Notes: a model not told the origin generated them from the sequence alone. Shown: positions 27,270 through 35,576, numbered from the stretch's first letter. The stretch is 64,000 nt of DNA from Bacteroidales bacterium (GCA_022768325.1 JALEMI010000034.1:17746-81745); one strand, 5' to 3'. Numbers and translations: made by a program.

Positions 27270-27794
27270 TTATTGGCGCAGCATATCGAGCGTAGAAGCG
27301 ATAATTTGCGTACCGAAATCGCGGGCGAGGATACGTCCGTCGGGACTGACGAGGAGATTGACGGGCCTATTGACATCGAAGTCGTGAGCGAGTGGCGAGT
27401 CGTCTCCTTTGAGATCGCAGATGTGGAAGAAATCTCCTGTGCCGTCGGACTCGATGGCTCTCAACATTGGAGATTTGAAAGTGTCGAGGGAGATGCAGAC
27501 GACCTTAAGTCCTCCCGCGCCGTTGAAAGTGGAATTGGCGAAGCGGTTGTCGAGTTGCAGCAGGTCGTAGTTGTTGATTCTGGAAGCTGGATCGTAGGAA
27601 GCCCAGAAGCTGAGGATTAGCATTTTGCCCTCAAGAGAATCGGCGCTGAGCGATTGGCCGTTGACGAGAGACTCTTTCGCAAGAGTGTGGAGCTCGTCGA
27701 GATAGATGTTTTCTTCGTTTTCTTTTTTGCTTGACGTGAAGATGAACGTTGCCACGACAAGCAAGATTGTGCAGAATAAGCTGTTCTTTGTCAT
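27270..27794 (-). CDS. Thioredoxin-fold protein lacking the CxxC active site
   Basis: A 174-residue protein with an N-terminal membrane segment (residues 5-20, LFCTILLVVATFIFT). It is colinear with the downstream TlpA-like protein: SLEGKMLILSFWAS matches SLKGKVVLVDFWAS, and CDLKGDDSPLAHDFDVNRP matches CDFKGWRSPLASKYDVKQI. Where the partner has WCGPC this one has Y67-D-P-A-S71, so both catalytic cysteines are replaced. The only remaining mature-part cysteines are in VVCISL and HICDLK. It cannot act as a classical oxidoreductase and may bind a partner or regulate the active copy. First gene of the pair, 12-base spacing. Confidence 0.8.
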   Translation of the reverse strand: MTKNSLFCTILLVVATFIFTSSKKENEENIYLDELHTLAKESLVNGQSLSADSLEGKMLILSFWASYDPASRINNYDLLQLDNRFANSTFNGAGGLKVVCISLDTFKSPMLRAIESDGTGDFFHICDLKGDDSPLAHDFDVNRPVNLLVSPDGRILARDFGTQIIASTLDMLRQ

Positions 27795-28112
27795 CCGTTT
27801 GTTGTTCTCTCCAATCGGGAGGAAACGTGCAACCGCGGAGCGGAGCAGTTAGCCTCTTGGTTGCGAAAAAACTTGGAACGCAACCCAGCCAACGTTGTCG
27901 GCGGGAAACCGACTATTGGCCTTGACTGGAGAAATTTGATGACGCAAAGCTAATTAGCCCAACAGAAATAGCGTCAAGAAAGGCGTTAAAAGAGGGAAAA
28001 TTGTGTTGAATGTGAGAAATTCAAACCTCAACAACTTGAAAACCAACGCAATACAAAACGTTAAAGTTGCGCCATGACGCTTTAAAAGATGTCGACGCGT
28101 GGCGTGTGGGCG
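27795..28112. other. Intergenic region with leader hairpins of the thioredoxin pair
   Basis: 318 bases. The minus-strand -7 element lies at 27945-27952, leaving ~145 bases of leader. The leader has GCAACC (27829-27834), GGTTGC (27859-27864) and GCAACC (27880-27885), so the middle copy can pair with either outer one. A GTCGG/CCGAC hairpin (27897-27901 with 27909-27913) is also present. The right part (27953-28112) is AT-rich with no convincing ORF; I could not identify a clear terminator for the amidohydrolase-like gene there. Confidence 0.5.
27945..27952 (-). promoter_or_regulatory. -7 element of the thioredoxin-pair promoter
   Basis: The minus strand reads TAGCTTTG, an exact TAnnTTTG match. 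Confidence 0.6.
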
Positions 28113-29294
28113 TTAGTCGAGACGTGCGTAGACGTGTTCTCCGCAGACCCTTTGCTGGAAAAACTTCTCGCCCATGACCACCTGTCCGTTCATGATGACG
28201 TGGTCGATACGGCCGGAGAGACGTATGTGTTTTTGCGCACCGCCCGGCATATCGATGGAGACAGTCTCCGCGACATCGGGGTTCCAAATGATGAGATTGG
28301 CTGACATACCCTCGGAGACGCTGGCCAGAGGAGGGCGGAGACCGAGGAAATCGGCAACCCTCCCGACAGTGAACTCAGCTAACTCGTTGACAGAGAGAGG
28401 CTGGAAAGACTGAATGGCATTGAGGAGAGGGAGTTTATTGCGGAAAACAATCTCTGGCGTGGTGTCGGGCCAATGCTCTTTGAGAGACTGAGCGACGCAG
28501 GAGGCGAGGCCGAGAGAGGTCCAGTCCTCGTGACGGAGCACGGCGACAATACCATCGGGCGACAAGCGGCCAGAAGTATCGTCGTAGGTCTCGAAAGGAT
28601 TGAAACAGATGTGGGCACGGACGTAGCACTTGGCTCGGAGACGCTCGACGATATGGAACTCGTCTTTTGTCTCGATGCCGACGATATAGGCCTTGTTGCC
28701 CTCCACCCTCTCGAGCACCTTGGCGAGGCACTCAAGCATGGCGAGCCTCTCGAAAGGGCTGGAGATGCCCCTGAGATCGAAGGCGACGATGAGTCCGAGC
28801 TCCTTGGCGATGGCGATATTCGTCTCAAGGGAGAGGATCTCGGCCTTGGAATCTTCGCCGAGGCGGACGACAGCCGACGCGACGCCGTGGAGAATCATGA
28901 GACGTCGAAGCCTTTTGCGGTTAGCCTCATTGACCTGCCTGAGGGGGATATGGAAAGCGTAATTGAGCTTTCGGAAATCGGCGGTGAAGTCGCTGATGTT
29001 CTCCTCAAGCTCACTGGCGACGGTGAGAATTGTGGTTATGCCCGTCGTAATATGCTCAAAATTAAGTGTTTTGGCGATGTCGGGGCTAAAGTTCTTGGGC
29101 TGTGCCTTGCAGATGTCGATAAGCGCGGGGATGGCGTATCGGCCTTCGGCATCGAGATTCTCGGTATCGATAAGCGGATGCTGAAGGTTCTGCCCAATTC
29201 CGACTATGCGTCCGCCGCACACGAGGATGGACGTGTGTGGCTGGTCGGGCGGAAGGGTCGCCAGGCGAATGTTACGGATGAGGAGATAACGCAT
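28113..29294 (-). CDS. Amidohydrolase-like protein without the HxH metal motif
   Basis: A 393-residue protein with the layout of cyclic amidohydrolases (dihydroorotase/NagA class). A small beta domain (1-55: LLIRNIRLAT, ILVCGGRIVGIG) leads into the barrel and returns at the C-terminus (SVSEGMSANLIIWNP, HVIMNGQVVMGE). At the barrel entry, where active members have P-G-x-I-D-x-H-x-H, this protein has IPALIDICKA (55-64), so both first metal-binding histidines are missing. RAHICFNPFE and RHEDW hold the few remaining His in the barrel. It is probably not a metal-dependent hydrolase of the usual kind. Single-gene unit with an exact -7 element. Confidence 0.7.
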   Translation of the reverse strand: MRYLLIRNIRLATLPPDQPHTSILVCGGRIVGIGQNLQHPLIDTENLDAEGRYAIPALIDICKAQPKNFSPDIAKTLNFEHITTGITTILTVASELEENISDFTADFRKLNYAFHIPLRQVNEANRKRLRRLMILHGVASAVVRLGEDSKAEILSLETNIAIAKELGLIVAFDLRGISSPFERLAMLECLAKVLERVEGNKAYIVGIETKDEFHIVERLRAKCYVRAHICFNPFETYDDTSGRLSPDGIVAVLRHEDWTSLGLASCVAQSLKEHWPDTTPEIVFRNKLPLLNAIQSFQPLSVNELAEFTVGRVADFLGLRPPLASVSEGMSANLIIWNPDVAETVSIDMPGGAQKHIRLSGRIDHVIMNGQVVMGEKFFQQRVCGEHVYARLD

Positions 29295-29334
29295 TGGGTG
29301 GGAAGGTTAGCGTTAGCAATAGTCTACGAAACGC

Positions 29335-29367
29335 CAAAATTAACTCTAAAATTTGTTATCTGACAAT
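29335..29367 (-). promoter_or_regulatory. Promoter of the amidohydrolase-like gene
   Basis: The minus strand has -7 TAATTTTG (29335-29342), an exact TAnnTTTG match, and ATTG (29364-29367) as partial -33 with a 21-base gap. Confidence 0.65.
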
Positions 29368-29426
29368 GAGAAAATGCGACAAAATGAACAGTGGAGCAAA
29401 AAACAGCTTAGGGGAGCGTCGGGGCC

Positions 29427-30251
29427 TTACTTGGAGAGGACGTAATCGGAGAGTCGGAAGCGGTCGGCATAGAGGGCGTTGAGGTCGACATATTGCGAAA
29501 TGCCTGGGACCGTGCCGCGGTCGGTGAACTGCCAGATGTCGGCATTTTGGGGGCATTTGCCATTGCGGTATCGGGCGATCCAGAGGGGATAGCCTTCGGG
29601 GAGGCCTATCCTGTTGATATACTTATGCGAACCGTAGATTATGGGCTTATGGCCGTAGCGTCTCGCCAGTCGTTTGGCGACATTTAGGAGAGTGTCTTTG
29701 ACGCGGTTATTGGCGTAACTGCCGAGGATGTCCTCTTCGAGATCTATGACGGGGACAAGGTCGCCCTTTCGGAGCTTGGCGTTGGAGATGAAATTGGCGG
29801 CTTGGGCCTTGGAATTGGCGAGCGTCAGGACATGGTACGCGCCGAAGGGTATGGACAGCTTGCGGACGTTGACGCGGTTGCGCTTGATAGTAGAATCGAC
29901 ATGAGTGGCACCCTCGGAGGCCTTGGCGAAAATGAAGCTGATGGAGACGGCGGCGGCATTGGACGAAGGGAGTTGGCGTCGCGTGACGGGGTCGAAGTGG
30001 ATCTGCCGGAGACTCTTCCAATCGATGTCGCCTTGGTAACGGGAGATGTCGAGCCCATAGGCATCGGCCTCGGGAATGACCGGGTCCACCCCGAAGAGAA
30101 AGTGCTCAACCTGGCTTACCAGGGGGAGTTGTCTTACAAAAGAACGGCAGGAGGGGGACAAGAGGACCGCCGAAAGCGCGAGCAGCAACACCACGAGGGC
30201 GATGACGACGATTCTGCGTTTTTTGTCAGTCTTTCTTTTTCGACTCGGCAT
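29427..30251 (-). CDS. GH25 muramidase (lysozyme), membrane-anchored
   Basis: A 274-residue protein with a basic N-terminus (MPSRKRKTDKKRR) and one membrane helix (14-32), so it is probably anchored with its domain in the periplasm. The GH25 domain runs from ~64 to the end: GLDISRYQGDIDW carries catalytic-site Asp68, FAKASEG follows, PVIDLEED holds the DxE pair, and IWQFTDRG with a final YVDLN-type strand closes the barrel. GH25 enzymes cut the MurNAc-GlcNAc bond. No holin, spanin or phage gene is nearby, so a housekeeping cell-wall role is more likely than a phage lysin. Confidence 0.9.
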   Translation of the reverse strand: MPSRKRKTDKKRRIVVIALVVLLLALSAVLLSPSCRSFVRQLPLVSQVEHFLFGVDPVIPEADAYGLDISRYQGDIDWKSLRQIHFDPVTRRQLPSSNAAAVSISFIFAKASEGATHVDSTIKRNRVNVRKLSIPFGAYHVLTLANSKAQAANFISNAKLRKGDLVPVIDLEEDILGSYANNRVKDTLLNVAKRLARRYGHKPIIYGSHKYINRIGLPEGYPLWIARYRNGKCPQNADIWQFTDRGTVPGISQYVDLNALYADRFRLSDYVLSK

Positions 30252-30282
30252 GAATGGGTAGGTAGGGAGCTAATGATAGGGG

Positions 30283-30290
30283 CAAAGGTA
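30283..30290 (-). promoter_or_regulatory. -7 element of the GH25 gene
   Basis: The minus strand reads TACCTTTG, an exact TAnnTTTG match, 32 bases before the ATG. Confidence 0.65.
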
Positions 30291-30311
30291 TGAAAAAGCG
30301 AGGAGAAAGGG

Positions 30312-30347
30312 AAACGGTGGAGCGGCATAGGGGCCGTTCCACCGTTT
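30312..30347 (-). terminator. Intrinsic terminator of the first metY
   Basis: Bases 30312-30326 pair with 30333-30347 (15 pairs, one G-U). On the minus strand the stem runs into TTTCCCTTT. Confidence 0.8.
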
Positions 30348-30375
30348 AATGGGGTATGGAAAAGAATAGTGACTA

Positions 30376-31650
30376 TCAGGCGTTCATGGCCTGCTCGATG
30401 TCGTTGATAATATCGTCGACGGCCTCGATACCGACGGAGAGGCGGATTAGGTCTGGAGCGACCCCAGCCTCGCGGAGCTGTTCGTCGGAGAGCTGGCGGT
30501 GGGTGTGGCTTGCGGGATGGAGGACGCAAGTGCGGGCATCGGCGACGTGGGTGACGATGGCGATGAACTTAAGGCGGTCCATGAACTTGATGGCATCCTC
30601 GCGCGTCCCCTTGAGGCCGAACGCGATAACCCCGCAAGAGCCGTTGGGGAGGTACTTTTGGGCGAGGGCGTGGTACTTATCGCCTTCGAGGCCTGGGTAG
30701 TTGACCCATGCGACATTGGGATTGGCTTTGAGCCACCGGGCGACCGTGAGGGCGTTTTGGCAGTGGCGGGGCATACGGAGATGGAGCGTCTCAAGGCCAA
30801 GATTGAGGAGGAAAGAGTTTTGTGGCGCGGGGATGGAGCCGAGGTCACGCATGAGCTGGCTGACGAGCTTGGTGGAGTAGGCTTTTTTGCCGAAAGCCTT
30901 AGAATAGGTGAGGCCGTGGTAGCTCTCATCGGGCGTGCAGAGACCTGGGAACTTATCGGCGTTGGCCTCCCAATCGAAATTGCCGCTATCGCACACGGCA
31001 CCGCCTACTTGGGTGGCGTGGCCGTCCATGTACTTCGTCGTGGAGTGAGTGACGATGTCAGCGCCCCACTCGAAGGGGCGGCAATTGATGGGCGTCGCGA
31101 AAGTGTTGTCGACAATGAGGGGCACCCCGTGGCGGTGCGCCATATTGGCGAAGCGCTCGATGTCGAAGACTGCGCATCCTGGGTTGGAGATTGTCTCGCC
31201 GAAGAAGAGCTTGGTATTGGGGCGGAACTCCTTCTCGATTCTCTCGTCGGGCCATTCGGGATCGACAAACGTGCACTCGATGCCGAGCTTTTTCATCGTT
31301 ACGCCGAAAAGGTTGAACGTTCCGCCGTAGATGTTGTTGGAAGTGATGAAATGGTCGCCGGCTTGGCAGATGTTGAAAACGGCGTAGAAATTGGCGGCCT
31401 GCCCGGAAGAGGTGAGGACGCAGCCAACGCCACCTTCGAGAGCGTTGATCTTATCGGCAACTGCGTCGTTGGTAGGGTTTTGAAGCCTTGTGTAGAAATA
31501 TCCTGAGGCCTTGAGGTCGAAGAGGTCGGCCATGTCTTCGCTACTGTCGTACTTGAAAGTAGTGCTCTGGATGATGGGGAGGACACGGCTCTCGCCGTTT
31601 TTGGGTTGCCATCCGCCTTGAACGCAGATGGTATCGAGGTTTCGCTTCAT
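30376..31650 (-). CDS. O-acetylhomoserine sulfhydrylase (MetY-type), first copy
   Basis: A 424-residue PLP enzyme of the Cys/Met metabolism family. The PLP lysine is Lys206 in HSTTKYMDGH. YTRLQNPT (53-60), SSGQAAN (81-87) and VDNTFATP (180-187) are the cofactor-pocket motifs. The length and the YMDGHA sequence after the Lys favour O-acetylhomoserine sulfhydrylase over cystathionine synthase. It would make homocysteine (or methionine) from O-acetylhomoserine and sulfide (or methanethiol). It is a single-gene unit with an exact -7 element and a terminator. A second, clearly diverged copy lies at 40906-42195. Confidence 0.88.
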   Translation of the reverse strand: MKRNLDTICVQGGWQPKNGESRVLPIIQSTTFKYDSSEDMADLFDLKASGYFYTRLQNPTNDAVADKINALEGGVGCVLTSSGQAANFYAVFNICQAGDHFITSNNIYGGTFNLFGVTMKKLGIECTFVDPEWPDERIEKEFRPNTKLFFGETISNPGCAVFDIERFANMAHRHGVPLIVDNTFATPINCRPFEWGADIVTHSTTKYMDGHATQVGGAVCDSGNFDWEANADKFPGLCTPDESYHGLTYSKAFGKKAYSTKLVSQLMRDLGSIPAPQNSFLLNLGLETLHLRMPRHCQNALTVARWLKANPNVAWVNYPGLEGDKYHALAQKYLPNGSCGVIAFGLKGTREDAIKFMDRLKFIAIVTHVADARTCVLHPASHTHRQLSDEQLREAGVAPDLIRLSVGIEAVDDIINDIEQAMNA

Positions 31651-31691
31651 TTATTGTGGAAATAATACTTTAGGTTTGCGCACACAAATCG

Positions 31692-31699
31692 CAAATATA
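31692..31699 (-). promoter_or_regulatory. -7 element of the first metY
   Basis: The minus strand reads TATATTTG, an exact TAnnTTTG match, ~42 bases before the ATG. Confidence 0.65.
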
Positions 31700-31728
31700 G
31701 CATTATTTGGATTGGAAAGGGAGCGAGG

Positions 31729-32529
31729 TTAGAACTCCACGGCAAGATTTAGGCATAGGGCACCGCGTTCGTCCATGTGCGTATTGGGGAAGACGGGGTC
31801 GTGGGCATTGAGGAAAGTGAATCCCATTCCGTAGAGAAGCGTGACATGTCGGAGGGCGGCACGTACACCGAAAGTGCCCGACATGAGGAGAGCCACATCG
31901 TCGACATTGCCCTCGGGGACGACACCGGCGCGGAACTCGAAATATGGTGAGACCTTTCGGGGAATCAGGTCGCGGCGGACGTAGCCATAGAAGGCGCAGG
32001 TCGTGTAGATATATTCAGCTTCACTGTATCGCTTCCATACAGCCCAGTCCTCGCTGGACTGCTTGATGAAGAAATCGTTATAGTCGTAATCGTAATAGGA
32101 TGGCCGATAATCGTATTCGTAACCGCAATCGCAATCATAGAATTCGGTATCGACGCGGCCGAAGATGAGACCAAGGCCTACGGTGGTGAGGTGTGTGGGC
32201 TTCCACCCCACCTTGAGATCTAGTCCGCCGATAAAAATTGAGCCGGCACTGAAAGAACCGCCGACCCCGAAGACGAAAGAGTGCTTCTTCAAGGCCGGAC
32301 GTTGGAAGAGACTCCCGTCTTCTTGTGCGGTCTCGTTGATGATGATGGAATCGATGTCGGCGGCGCGGATGGTGAGAGTTTGGTTGCCGAGATTGACACG
32401 GGCGTCGCCGGAAACGATGGAGACAACGCGTCCGCTGACGGGGCCGTCGGTCCGTGTGTAGACGACATCTTGCGCATGGGCGGTGGCGGCAACGACGAAG
32501 AGCGTTGCAATAGCGAATAGTTTTTGCAT
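31729..32529 (-). CDS. Probable outer-membrane beta-barrel protein, unknown function
   Basis: A 266-residue exported protein with signal peptide MQKLFAIATLFVVAATAHAQ. Residues ~22-70 form a small beta domain (TRTDGPVSGRVVSIVSGDARVNLG) like short domains found before Bacteroidetes barrels. From ~85 onward alternating hydrophobic/polar strands (SFVFGVGGSFSAGSIFIGG, TTVGLGLIFGRV, VSPYFEFRAGVV) and a final aromatic residue (LNLAVEF) suggest a small outer-membrane barrel. An extracellular-type loop around 130-155 is packed with Tyr, Asp and Cys (DCDCGYEYDYRPSYYDYDY). I do not recognise the family beyond this. TAACTTTA (complement of 32560-32567) may be its -7 element. Confidence 0.65.
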   Translation of the reverse strand: MQKLFAIATLFVVAATAHAQDVVYTRTDGPVSGRVVSIVSGDARVNLGNQTLTIRAADIDSIIINETAQEDGSLFQRPALKKHSFVFGVGGSFSAGSIFIGGLDLKVGWKPTHLTTVGLGLIFGRVDTEFYDCDCGYEYDYRPSYYDYDYNDFFIKQSSEDWAVWKRYSEAEYIYTTCAFYGYVRRDLIPRKVSPYFEFRAGVVPEGNVDDVALLMSGTFGVRAALRHVTLLYGMGFTFLNAHDPVFPNTHMDERGALCLNLAVEF

Positions 32530-32612
32530 TATGAGTATTGAGTTGATTGGATTCTAGAATAAAGTTAGGACGAATTTATGGAATTTGTACGCTGTTACGC
32601 AAATAATTGGGG

Positions 32613-33602
32613 CTATGGGTGACTCCTTTTTATGGGAAACTTTTTCCTAATAAGGATTCGGAAATAGGGGCATGAGCCGTTTACGGAGAGGTCTTTGCCG
32701 TCGTCGCCTTTCCGAAACTGGATTATCTCGAATTGTGAGGGATTGTACTTGTGCAGAAAAGTTATGGGGACACCCATTGCGCCATCATAATCCATGGGGA
32801 TGTCTTGGGTACGGTTGACATTTATGGCATTGTAGTTATCAAACTTGGGGTATGAGGCCTCGTTGGCCTCATACACTTTTGTCAGAGTGAGCAGATTATG
32901 CCTTGTTTGGACATCTAAATTGGTGAGCCATAGGCAATTGTTTGGGGAGACAATTCTGTCGCCGCATTGGGACACACGGGTCTCTGTTCCATACAGCTCA
33001 TAATGACCTGGCACCTTGAAACCTGAGATTCCGCGGCCGAGATGAACGCCGAGCCATATCCTATTGGATTGGATTAGTTGGAAAACCTCCTTGTAGGTGA
33101 TGGCATTTATATTGGCTATGACGAGAAACTCCTTATTGAACTCGATTATTTGGGACAGGAACTCCCTAAACAGGGAAAAGGGAGGGTTGGTAACGACAAC
33201 ATCGGCCTGCCGTAGCAGCGAAAGAGCCTCATCGCTTCGGAAATCGCCATCGCCTTTGAAGAACACGATGGGCAAATCGGAAATCTGCTTTTCGACATCG
33301 CTTGGCGTACACACAACATATCCGCCCCGCTCAGCATCTGACTGGCTGAACAAATTGGGCTTGCTTGGCACATAGTATGAGGCAATTAACGATTTCAGCC
33401 CCAGAGACTTGAAATTCAGAAAGAAATACTTGAAGAAATTGCTCTCTCGCGGGTTGTCACAATTACAATAAACGACCTTTCCGCGGAATAATCCCTTGTA
33501 GTGAACAAGTTCGCGATTGATGTCTTCGAGCAACGTATAGAACTCGTCGCTCTTTGAGGCTTTTGCCTTGTGCAACAGATTATTAGACGCCCGTCGAACC
33601 AT
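32613..33602 (-). CDS. EcoRI-type adenine-specific DNA methyltransferase, orphan
   Basis: A 329-residue protein similar in layout to M.EcoRI (MT_EcoRI family). KSDEFYT near the N-terminus, CNCDNPRESNFFKYF (46-60) and the NPPF catalytic motif (139-142) are shared features. The start at 33602 (MVRRASNN) is chosen; the frame continues to 33656 but through the guaA terminator. M.EcoRI methylates the second A of GAATTC; whether this protein keeps that specificity is not known. No endonuclease gene is next to it. It is visibly more AT-rich than its neighbours, which suggests transfer. GAATTC does occur in the window (for example 37029 and 56889). Confidence 0.85.
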   Translation of the reverse strand: MVRRASNNLLHKAKASKSDEFYTLLEDINRELVHYKGLFRGKVVYCNCDNPRESNFFKYFFLNFKSLGLKSLIASYYVPSKPNLFSQSDAERGGYVVCTPSDVEKQISDLPIVFFKGDGDFRSDEALSLLRQADVVVTNPPFSLFREFLSQIIEFNKEFLVIANINAITYKEVFQLIQSNRIWLGVHLGRGISGFKVPGHYELYGTETRVSQCGDRIVSPNNCLWLTNLDVQTRHNLLTLTKVYEANEASYPKFDNYNAINVNRTQDIPMDYDGAMGVPITFLHKYNPSQFEIIQFRKGDDGKDLSVNGSCPYFRILIRKKFPIKRSHP

Positions 33603-33619
33603 TAGAAACGAATATAACG

Positions 33620-33667
33620 AAAATAGCCGCTTGCGTTCTTTATTTAGAAACTGCAAGCGACTATTTT
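33620..33667 (-). terminator. Intrinsic terminator of guaA
   Basis: Bases 33620-33634 pair with 33653-33667 (15 positions, one mismatch). The minus strand then reads TTTTCGTTATATTCGTTT. It ends ~18 bases before the methyltransferase ATG. Confidence 0.82.
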
Positions 33668-33683
33668 GAAATCTATTGAGATC

Positions 33684-35213
33684 TTACTCCCACTCGATGG
33701 TGGCGGGTGGTTTGGAGCTGATGTCGTATACTACGCGGTTTACGCCGCGAACCTTGTTGATGATGTCGTTGGAGACCTTGGCGAGGAACTCGTAGGGGAG
33801 GTGGACCCAGTCGGCGGTCATGCCGTCGGTTGAGGCCACGGCTCGGAGCGCGACGGCGTTCTCGTAGGTGCGTTCGTCGCCCATGACACCGACGGACTGG
33901 ACGGGGAGGAGGATTACGCCAGCCTGCCAGACCTTGTCATAGAGACCTTCGGAGCGGAGAGCGGAGATGAAGATGTCGTCGGCCTCTTGGAGGACACGGA
34001 CCTTCTCGGGAGTGACATCGCCGAGGATTCGGATGCCGAGACCTGGGCCAGGGAACGGGTGGCGGCCGAGGAGTTCGGGAGCGATTTCGAGAGCTGCGCC
34101 GACGCGGCGAACCTCGTCCTTGAAGAGAAGACGGAGAGGCTCAACGAGTTTGAGATTCATCTTCTCGGGGAGGCCGCCGACATTGTGGTGGCTCTTGATT
34201 TTGCAAGAGGGGCCGTTGACGGAGGTCGACTCGATGACATCGGGATAGATGGTGCCCTGACCGAGCCACTTGGCATCTTGAATCTTCATGGCCTCGGCGT
34301 TGAAGACCTCGATGAAATCGGCACCGATGATCTTGCGCTTCTTCTCGGGTTCGGTAACTCCGGCGAGGTCGGCCATGAAACGGTCTGTGGCATCGACACC
34401 TATCACGTTGAGATCCATGCCCTTGTATTGTTCGAGGACGCCCTCGAACTCATTCTTGCGGAGGAGGCCGTTGTTGACGAAGATGCAGGTGAGGTTTTTG
34501 CCTACGGCCTTGTGGAGGAGGACAGCGGCGACGGTGGAATCGACACCGCCCGAGAGGCCGAGGATGACGCGGTCTTGGCCGACGGTCCGACGGATTTCGG
34601 AGACCGTGCTCTCAATGAAGGAGACGGGGGTCCAATCTTGATGGCAACCGCAGATTCCGACAACGAAATTGCGGAGAATCTTGGAGCCTTCGACGGAGTG
34701 GAAGACCTCGGGGTGGAACTGAATGCCGTAGGTCTCTTCGTTATCGACCTTGAAAGCGGCGTTGGTGACGGTCTCGGTAGAGGCGAGGAGTCGGAAGCCA
34801 GCGGGGAGCTTGACGATGGTGTCGCCGTGGGACATCCACACTTGGCTTTGGGACGAAACGCCGACGAAGAGAGGAGAGCCTGGTGCGCCGATTGTCAGGA
34901 GAGCGCGACCGTATTCGCGTGTGGCACTTGGCTCGACCTCACCGCCGTTGGAGTGAACGAGATATTGTGCGCCGTAACAGATGCCGAGAACTGGGACTTT
35001 GGCACGGATTCCCGACAAATCGATAGCTGGTGCGCCGTCTTGACGGACGGAAGAGGGGCTTCCTGAAAGGATGACGCCGCGAATCGAGGAGTCGATTTCG
35101 GGGCATTTGTTGAAGGGGTGTATTTCGCAATATACGTTCTGCTCTCTGACGCGGCGGCCGATGAGCTGCGTGTATTGAGAGCCGAAGTCAAGTATTACTA
35201 TCTTCTCCTGCAT
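33684..35213 (-). CDS. guaA: GMP synthase (glutamine-hydrolysing)
   Basis: A 509-residue cytosolic enzyme turning XMP into GMP. The N-terminal class I glutaminase domain has the oxyanion segment ILSGSPSSV and nucleophile Cys79 in GICYGAQYL; its His/Glu pair is in FHPE. The ATP-pyrophosphatase domain has the P-loop [11 protein letters not shown], and the C-terminal dimerisation domain ends PPATIEWE, the usual family terminus. Length is typical (~525). It has the best promoter in the window and a strong terminator. Single-gene unit except for possible read-through into the methyltransferase gene. Confidence 0.96.
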   Translation of the reverse strand: MQEKIVILDFGSQYTQLIGRRVREQNVYCEIHPFNKCPEIDSSIRGVILSGSPSSVRQDGAPAIDLSGIRAKVPVLGICYGAQYLVHSNGGEVEPSATREYGRALLTIGAPGSPLFVGVSSQSQVWMSHGDTIVKLPAGFRLLASTETVTNAAFKVDNEETYGIQFHPEVFHSVEGSKILRNFVVGICGCHQDWTPVSFIESTVSEIRRTVGQDRVILGLSGGVDSTVAAVLLHKAVGKNLTCIFVNNGLLRKNEFEGVLEQYKGMDLNVIGVDATDRFMADLAGVTEPEKKRKIIGADFIEVFNAEAMKIQDAKWLGQGTIYPDVIESTSVNGPSCKIKSHHNVGGLPEKMNLKLVEPLRLLFKDEVRRVGAALEIAPELLGRHPFPGPGLGIRILGDVTPEKVRVLQEADDIFISALRSEGLYDKVWQAGVILLPVQSVGVMGDERTYENAVALRAVASTDGMTADWVHLPYEFLAKVSNDIINKVRGVNRVVYDISSKPPATIEWE

Positions 35214-35242
35214 GAAATTCTATACATTTAGTGTAAGGTTTG

Positions 35243-35273
35243 CAAATATAATGTATTTGGGAGGGATAGCAAA
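35243..35273 (-). promoter_or_regulatory. Promoter of guaA
   Basis: On the minus strand TTTG (35270-35273), a 19-base gap and TATATTTG (35243-35250): both elements match the Bacteroidetes consensus exactly. It lies 30 bases before the ATG. Confidence 0.85.
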
Positions 35274-35533
35274 ATTTGAGGAGAAATGAGAGGGGTTTGG
35301 GGCGGGGCGAGGCGGGAAAGGCACATCCGATGTGAGTTTCGGACGGGCGGACCGCTTCACTTTCGGCCGGGCGGACCCGCTGCGCGTGTGTAGCCGGTTA
35401 GTGAGGTATGGCCCTTCGGGCCAGTCCGGGGTTGGAACAGGAGGGAGGCTGTTACTCTTGATGAATTGAAGATGTAAATGAAATAGCCGTGTTTGACGGC
35501 AGAGGGGGATGGAAAATTATGGTGAAACTTCGC

Positions 35534-35541
35534 TATCTTTG
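35534..35541 (+). promoter_or_regulatory. -7 element of the response regulator gene
   Basis: TATCTTTG, an exact TAnnTTTG match, 35 bases before the ATG. No convincing -33. Confidence 0.65.
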
Positions 35542-35576
35542 CTGACATTGAGGCAATAAAAGAGCAGACTAACGAC

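Larger units (their letters stand above)
35214..35576. other. Divergent intergenic region guaA / response regulator
   Basis: 363 bases. The left end holds the guaA promoter, the right end the regulator promoter. The middle (35285-35460) is unusually GC-rich, with CACAT/ATGTG (35323-35335) and a GGCCC-TTC-GGGCC hairpin (35410-35422). TTTCGGaCGGGCGGACC is repeated near-identically at ~35337 and ~35362. No ORF of quality is seen. It could be a structured RNA or a decayed element; I do not recognise it. Confidence 0.45.

Noticed and set aside
29427..30251. GH25 muramidase as a prophage lysin
   Set aside because: No holin, terminase, portal or integrase is seen, the protein has its own membrane anchor, and base composition matches the neighbours.
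32613..35213. Restriction-modification or other defence island around the methyltransferase
   Set aside because: Neighbours are guaA and an outer-membrane protein; no nuclease, helicase or other defence gene is recognisable on either side.
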